Origin: Eutrophocola sp964629325
Lineage (GTDB): Bacteria; Pseudomonadota; Gammaproteobacteria; Pseudomonadales; Pseudohongiellaceae
DNA length: 64,000 bases
NCBI GenBank assembly: GCA_964629325.1
Contig: CAZVSC010000008.1
Span: 7,999-71,998 of the forward strand
Direction: 5' to 3'
The notes under the pieces: generated by a model
The model's database searches: none
Told to the model about the DNA's origin: nothing
The model's input: the letters and a program-made list of their open reading frames with translations, nothing else
Translations under genes and position numbers: made by a program
Shown here: positions 60,220-64,000 of the stretch, one piece after another
Layout: each line of letters begins with the position of its first letter
Numbering within the stretch: the first letter of the stretch is position 1

Positions 60220-62667
60220 CTAGTTCCCGGTTGCTGTTGACGCCACATCTGATGACGTCGAATTGTTTGATGGCTGGTTGGCGTGTTCCTCAGGACCCTG
60301 CATGCGGAACACGTCGTGGTTGACCAGCGCGGTTATGATTGCGGTGAACGTGTAATTGTCTTCGGCTGCCTGTTTGACGATTTCCCTGATATAGGGCATA
60401 TCGAAATATTCGATCTCGCGGTTCAGGGCATACATCATCAGCCGACTGGTAATGGTCATCGGCAGCTGGTCTTTCCGACTGAGCAAGTGTTCACGCATTT
60501 CCACGGGACCATCGATGAACTTGCCGCTGGTCAGTACCGTGGTGGAATCGATCGGGGCGTCCGCCTCTACATCGACATCGCGCCAGCGACCGGTGACATC
60601 GAAATTCTCCAGGGCCAGGCCCGGCGGGTCGATGGAGCCGTGACACGCCATACAGGTCGGGTTCTCCCGGTGTTTTTCCAGGCGGGCGCGCAGAGTGGTC
60701 GGTTTTTCCCCGTCATGGATGGTCAGGTCGACTTCGACGTTCGGCGGCGGCGGTGCGGGCGGCGTTCCCATGATCCGGTCCAGGATCCACGCACCGCGCA
60801 GGACCGGTGAAGTGCGATCGCCATAGGAGGTGCGCAGCAATGTGGCGCCCTTGCCGAGCAGTCCGTGCCGTGCCTCGTTGTCCAGTTGTATGCGGCGGAA
60901 CTGCGGGCCGTAAATACCATCGATGTCATACTGATCGGCGAGCGAATCATTAACGAAGGTCCAATCGGCCGTCAGCAGTTCATGCACAGACCGGTCATCC
61001 AGCAACACACTGGCCAGGAACAGGCGGATCTCGGTTTCAAAATTGGTGCGCATGTTGTCGCTGAAGCTGCGATCCACCGGCTGTACCTGGTCCAGTTCAT
61101 CCAGGTTCAGCCAGGCCAGTGCAAAGTTCTCGATCAGGGCATTGGCGCGCGGATCGGCAAGCATTCTTTTTACCTGACTGCCCATGACCTCGGAATCTGA
61201 CAACCTGCCGTCCGCGGCCAGGGCGATCAGCTCGGCATCCGGACCCTGACTCCAGAGCATGAAGGACAGACGTGTCGCGATTTCCAGGTCGTTCAACTGC
61301 CGTGGTGAATCCTCGATGATGCGCATGGAACGATACAGGAAGTCGGGGCTCGACAGGATCGCTGTGGTGAGCTCGATGATCCCGGAATCGAAACCACCTT
61401 CCTCGGCACGGCCCACTTCATAGAAGGGCATCAGCCATTCCAGGTCTTCGTCGCTCACCGGGCGACGAAACGCGCGTGTGGCCAGGTTGCGGGCGATCTG
61501 CTCGGCGCAGGCCCTTTCCTCGGCCGCCTCCCTGGGCTGGCAGACCAGGATTTTCTTGCGGCTGTCGCTCATGGACAATCCCGTCGGGTTGAATGGACCC
61601 TCGACTTCGACACCAAGGCCGATGATCGGCATGCCGAGCACGCGGCCATTGCCGGTGGCATTGTTGCTGGCGGCCCAGGAACGCTCGATGAAAGTCACCA
61701 TGACTTCATGGGTGCCAACCTTGACCTCGGCCGGGATACCGGCGATTTTCGCCAGGATGACATCGCCGCCCGCGACACCATCGCGGGTTGCGATGGCGAG
61801 ATCTTCCGGTCCGCCGATCTCAACACGATTCACTTCGACGCCGTCCACCAGGACGACCATGGTGGCTGCGGTCTCCATGCCGCGCGGATACAGTCCGGCA
61901 TCGATATCGAGCACATTGAAACGGTATTCGCCGTCAGCCGGGAAGAAATGGGTGAACTTCATTCCGCCTCGGGTGCCCAGCGGGTAACCGTCGATATGGT
62001 TGCGCGCCGTGCTGTTGCCGCCGTTGAACGTGCCGCGGTTCTGGTTGGGCAGTTCATGAAAGACGCTGGCGAACTTGGGCGTCGGGTTGCCGATGGCCTG
62101 GGTGGCCAGCTGGCGGGTAGCCGCAATGTACTGTTCGAGGAATGTCGGTGAGGCGCCCAGGGCGTTGGCGATATTCTCGAAGCCGTCCACTTCGATTTCG
62201 CTGGGCAGGATCTGCGCCGGGTCCGCGGCCACGCCGATCAGGTCGGACACGATGGTGGCGAATTCGGTGCGGTTCAGGCGCTGGATCGGCACGTTGCCTA
62301 TGTGGCGTTCATGCACTTCGGTGTCGATGGTATGCTCGAGATAGCTTATCGCTGCATCAATTTCGACCTGGGGAGGCTGGTCGGCACCGGCGGGCGGCAT
62401 CAGGCGGCCACGCAGCTTGTTGATGGCGGTTTCCCAGACTTCCTGGTCCTGGCTGAGCTGGTTGATATCCAGGAGATCGAAGGCGACACCGCCGGAAAAA
62501 TCTTCCAGGTTGTGGCAGGTCTCGCAGTAATTTTCGAGGAGGGCGCCCGGCGCCTCCTGGGCAACAGCGCCCTGCGCCAGCAGGCCGATACTGACGGCCG
62601 GGGCGACGATCCAGGCACTTCTTGCCGGCGAGGCAACTGAACGGAAGAATGAAACTTTCCTGCGCAT
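60220..62667 (-). CDS. DUF1592 family cytochrome-like protein
   Basis: 815 residues. A signal peptide (about 1-37, ending in GAVAQ) precedes a first CETCH (48-52) heme-binding site, and DUF1587, DUF1592, DUF1588 and DUF1585 domains follow: the CHNLEDFSGG region, PIQRLNRTEFATIVSDL, then AIGNP..., ATRAFRRPVSDEDLEWLMPFYEVG, ATRLSFMLWSQGPDAEL, TSPVLRGAWILDRIMGTPPAPPPPNV and a CMACHGSIDPPG motif near the C-terminus. These large exported proteins accompany DUF1552. It is the first gene of the DUF1592-DUF1552-MBL group. A three-fold 12-base repeat lies just upstream of its start. Confidence 0.93.
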   Translation of the reverse strand: MRRKVSFFRSVASPARSAWIVAPAVSIGLLAQGAVAQEAPGALLENYCETCHNLEDFSGGVAFDLLDINQLSQDQEVWETAINKLRGRLMPPAGADQPPQVEIDAAISYLEHTIDTEVHERHIGNVPIQRLNRTEFATIVSDLIGVAADPAQILPSEIEVDGFENIANALGASPTFLEQYIAATRQLATQAIGNPTPKFASVFHELPNQNRGTFNGGNSTARNHIDGYPLGTRGGMKFTHFFPADGEYRFNVLDIDAGLYPRGMETAATMVVLVDGVEVNRVEIGGPEDLAIATRDGVAGGDVILAKIAGIPAEVKVGTHEVMVTFIERSWAASNNATGNGRVLGMPIIGLGVEVEGPFNPTGLSMSDSRKKILVCQPREAAEERACAEQIARNLATRAFRRPVSDEDLEWLMPFYEVGRAEEGGFDSGIIELTTAILSSPDFLYRSMRIIEDSPRQLNDLEIATRLSFMLWSQGPDAELIALAADGRLSDSEVMGSQVKRMLADPRANALIENFALAWLNLDELDQVQPVDRSFSDNMRTNFETEIRLFLASVLLDDRSVHELLTADWTFVNDSLADQYDIDGIYGPQFRRIQLDNEARHGLLGKGATLLRTSYGDRTSPVLRGAWILDRIMGTPPAPPPPNVEVDLTIHDGEKPTTLRARLEKHRENPTCMACHGSIDPPGLALENFDVTGRWRDVDVEADAPIDSTTVLTSGKFIDGPVEMREHLLSRKDQLPMTITSRLMMYALNREIEYFDMPYIREIVKQAAEDNYTFTAIITALVNHDVFRMQGPEEHANQPSNNSTSSDVASTATGN

Positions 62668-62678
62668 GGCTTTCCCTT

Positions 62679-62708
62679 GGTATGACTATTGGTATGACTA
62701 TTGGTATG
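62679..62708. repeat. 12-bp tandem repeat before the DUF1592 gene
   Basis: GGTATGACTATT occurs twice in direct succession and is followed by a partial third unit (GGTATG). On the coding strand it reads AATAGTCATACC. It starts 11 bases before the ATG of the DUF1592 gene, overlapping the presumed leader, so it could affect expression or be a slippage-prone site. Confidence 0.6.
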
Positions 62709-62894
62709 TCGGGTACCGGCCAGCAAAATCAGGCCGGTGGTATTCGGGCTATTTTGCCACAAAACGCCGGGTTTGCAGGTTATTCAGGGCCGGTATCCTG
62801 AAAATTTGCGCAATTGCAGGATTATGGCCACCGTGGGGACGGGACCCCAGGGGCTTTATTGGGTAAAAAGTGTGCAAGGCGTAACGTCGGGGCC

Positions 62895-63815
62895 TCAGAC
62901 GGCCGTCAGGAGTGCGCTTTCCTCGAGGGGCTGGAAGGCGTTCATAACGTCCTCCAGGGAGGAAAAAGCCGGCCGGGCGGTTTCCTTGAGCACATCGATG
63001 ATGGACGCGATTTCCTGCCGGTAATGCGATGCCGCAGGATAAATGGCGTAGATGGGCTGGTCGAGAACCGGGGCACTTTCAATGCGGTGCAATTTATCCT
63101 CGAGGTGGTTTTCCACCAGACGGTAAGGCAGGTACGCGCTGCCGCCATGATCAAGAATGAACTGCAGGGCAAACTCGCTTTCCGTGCACTGAAAAACCGG
63201 GCTGGGCATCCTGGAAGACAGCTCGAGGAAGCGGGTGTTGAAAAACGAGCCCCATTCCACGGTCACGTATTCGCCCGCCAGCATTTTCTCCAGGGTCATG
63301 CCGGGTTCAGAGGATACCAGTACCAGCTCAATGCTGCTGACCGGTACCGAAACGAAATCCGTGTCACGAAAGGCTTCATACAGAAGGATCAGGTCCATGC
63401 GCTTTTCACGCAACCTTGCGCGCAGGTTTGCTTCGTCCTGTGTGGTTACTTTCAGGGTGATGCCGGGACTGTTTTCATAAACCGCCACGATACAGTTTTT
63501 CAGCAGGTTGCTGCAAAACCCGTTGCAGACACCCAGGCGGATATTCTTCCGCCCTTGCTTGCGCAGTTCTATATCCAGTTTGGCATTTTCCCAATCGCTT
63601 ATGATTTTTTCCGCATACAACACGAAGCGCTCGCCGGTATCGGTGAGTTGGAGGTTGTTGCGGTAGCGGTTGAACAGGGGTGCATCAAGCTCGTCCTCGA
63701 TCTGCTTGATGCGCAGGCTGACGGCAGACTGGGTGATCCCGAGGTTTTTCGCGGTTTTGCCAAAATGACCGAGTTCCCTGACCATCAGGAATGTTTTCAG
63801 CAGAACAGTATCCAT
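62895..63815 (-). CDS. LysR-type regulator, HdfR-like
   Basis: 306 residues from ATG 63815 with a GGGGAGAG ribosome site; the frame is open 24 codons upstream. The helix-turn-helix reads DTVLLKTFLMVRELGHFGKTAKNLGITQSAVSLRIKQIEDEL, close to HdfR of E. coli as I recall it ([23 protein letters not shown]), followed by the LysR effector-binding domain. HdfR represses flagellar master genes and affects gltBD in E. coli; here its target is not known. It is upstream of and in the same direction as the DUF1592 operon, with about 230 bases in between. Confidence 0.85.
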   Translation of the reverse strand: MDTVLLKTFLMVRELGHFGKTAKNLGITQSAVSLRIKQIEDELDAPLFNRYRNNLQLTDTGERFVLYAEKIISDWENAKLDIELRKQGRKNIRLGVCNGFCSNLLKNCIVAVYENSPGITLKVTTQDEANLRARLREKRMDLILLYEAFRDTDFVSVPVSSIELVLVSSEPGMTLEKMLAGEYVTVEWGSFFNTRFLELSSRMPSPVFQCTESEFALQFILDHGGSAYLPYRLVENHLEDKLHRIESAPVLDQPIYAIYPAASHYRQEIASIIDVLKETARPAFSSLEDVMNAFQPLEESALLTAV

Positions 63816-63947
63816 GCACTCTCCCCTATCCAGGACTGATGGACCAAAGTTTCTCCCGGGAACCCGGGATCCAGGTTGCAGTATCATTCTCCCAAATTGT
63901 GCAAATAAAATTTATTCATGGTTCCCTGGATTTTTTTTCAGGCATAA

Positions 63948-63974
63948 AAAAACCCCGCCGAAGCGGGGTTTTTT
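63948..63974. terminator. Terminator near the right edge
   Basis: AAAAACCCCGC, loop CGAA, GCGGGGTTTTTT: an 11-bp stem with T-run on the plus strand and A-run on the other. The gene that it ends is not in the window; on the minus strand it could belong to a neighbour to the right. Confidence 0.8.
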
Positions 63975-64000
63975 ATGACAACTCACTAAACCTTAGAAGG

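Noticed and set aside
58910..60223. Plus-strand open frame of 437 residues opposite the DUF1552 gene
   Set aside because: Shadow of the strongly conserved DUF1552 frame, with a low-complexity His/Gly/Val-rich composition.
62814..63839. Plus-strand open frame of 341 residues opposite the LysR gene
   Set aside because: The minus strand encodes a clear HdfR-like protein; the plus frame has no family resemblance.

Overview
The window is chromosomal DNA of a Gammaproteobacterium with fairly high GC. Evidence for this is the conserved string zapA - 6S RNA - 5-formyl-THF cyclo-ligase next to ygfB, pepP and ubiH, together with NhaR, HdfR-like, RlmKL, Pal and QueH proteins of gammaproteobacterial type. 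The secreted DUF1592/DUF1552/ankyrin/PQQ-dehydrogenase genes at the right end suggest a marine or soil heterotroph, but I cannot place it to genus. There are no tRNA or rRNA genes, no intact insertion sequence, no phage and no CRISPR array.

Left part (1-22.2 kb): a MarC-type membrane protein (cut by the window edge), a DODA-type dioxygenase, the methyl-cycle pair metK-ahcY (minus strand), then central carbon genes tkt, pgk and fba with a sulfotransferase-like gene inserted antisense. A methyltransferase, an LpxL-like acyltransferase and rpiA follow. Next comes the zapA/6S RNA/fthC block, divergent from ygfB-pepP-ubiH-DUF4440. A short leader peptide with three consecutive Trp codons and an attenuator terminator precede a fused anthranilate synthase trpE(G), which overlaps a DEAD-box-type helicase gene.

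Middle (22.2-43.2 kb): an ECF sigma/DUF3379 pair, then a phosphate locus (phoB-phoR, an OprP/OprO-like porin on the other strand, pstSCAB-phoU). Two bases after phoU begins a five-gene periplasmic iron/heme cluster: imelysin, di-heme oxidoreductase, second imelysin preceded by a Fur-box-like palindrome, DUF1513, and a MauG/di-heme peroxidase. A membrane protein, an RlmI-like methyltransferase, an AstE/AspA-type deacylase, queH and nhaR follow.

Right part (43.2-64 kb): an HPF/RaiA-like gene and an exported unknown protein that share TTCGAA-rich upstream sequences with nhaR. Then come accessory secreted enzymes (M20 peptidase, an LPMO-like copper protein, a beta-lactamase-fold hydrolase, a coiled-coil protein, two tandem paralogues of unknown function), pal, rlmKL, a thioredoxin-fold lipoprotein, a PQQ-type sugar dehydrogenase, an ankyrin protein, an MBL-fold protein, DUF1552 and DUF1592 proteins, and an HdfR-like LysR regulator.

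Intergenic space is rich in palindromic elements: a REP-like hairpin after pgk, two copies of a GATAAAG-rich inverted repeat, a CCAGTCACC inverted repeat, a GGGTCAGA palindrome, and a 136-bp element with terminal inverted repeats. The most interesting items are the WWW leader/attenuator with fused trpE(G), the phosphate-to-iron gene junction, the LPMO-like protein, the tiny membrane protein with three leader palindromes, and the repeat families.
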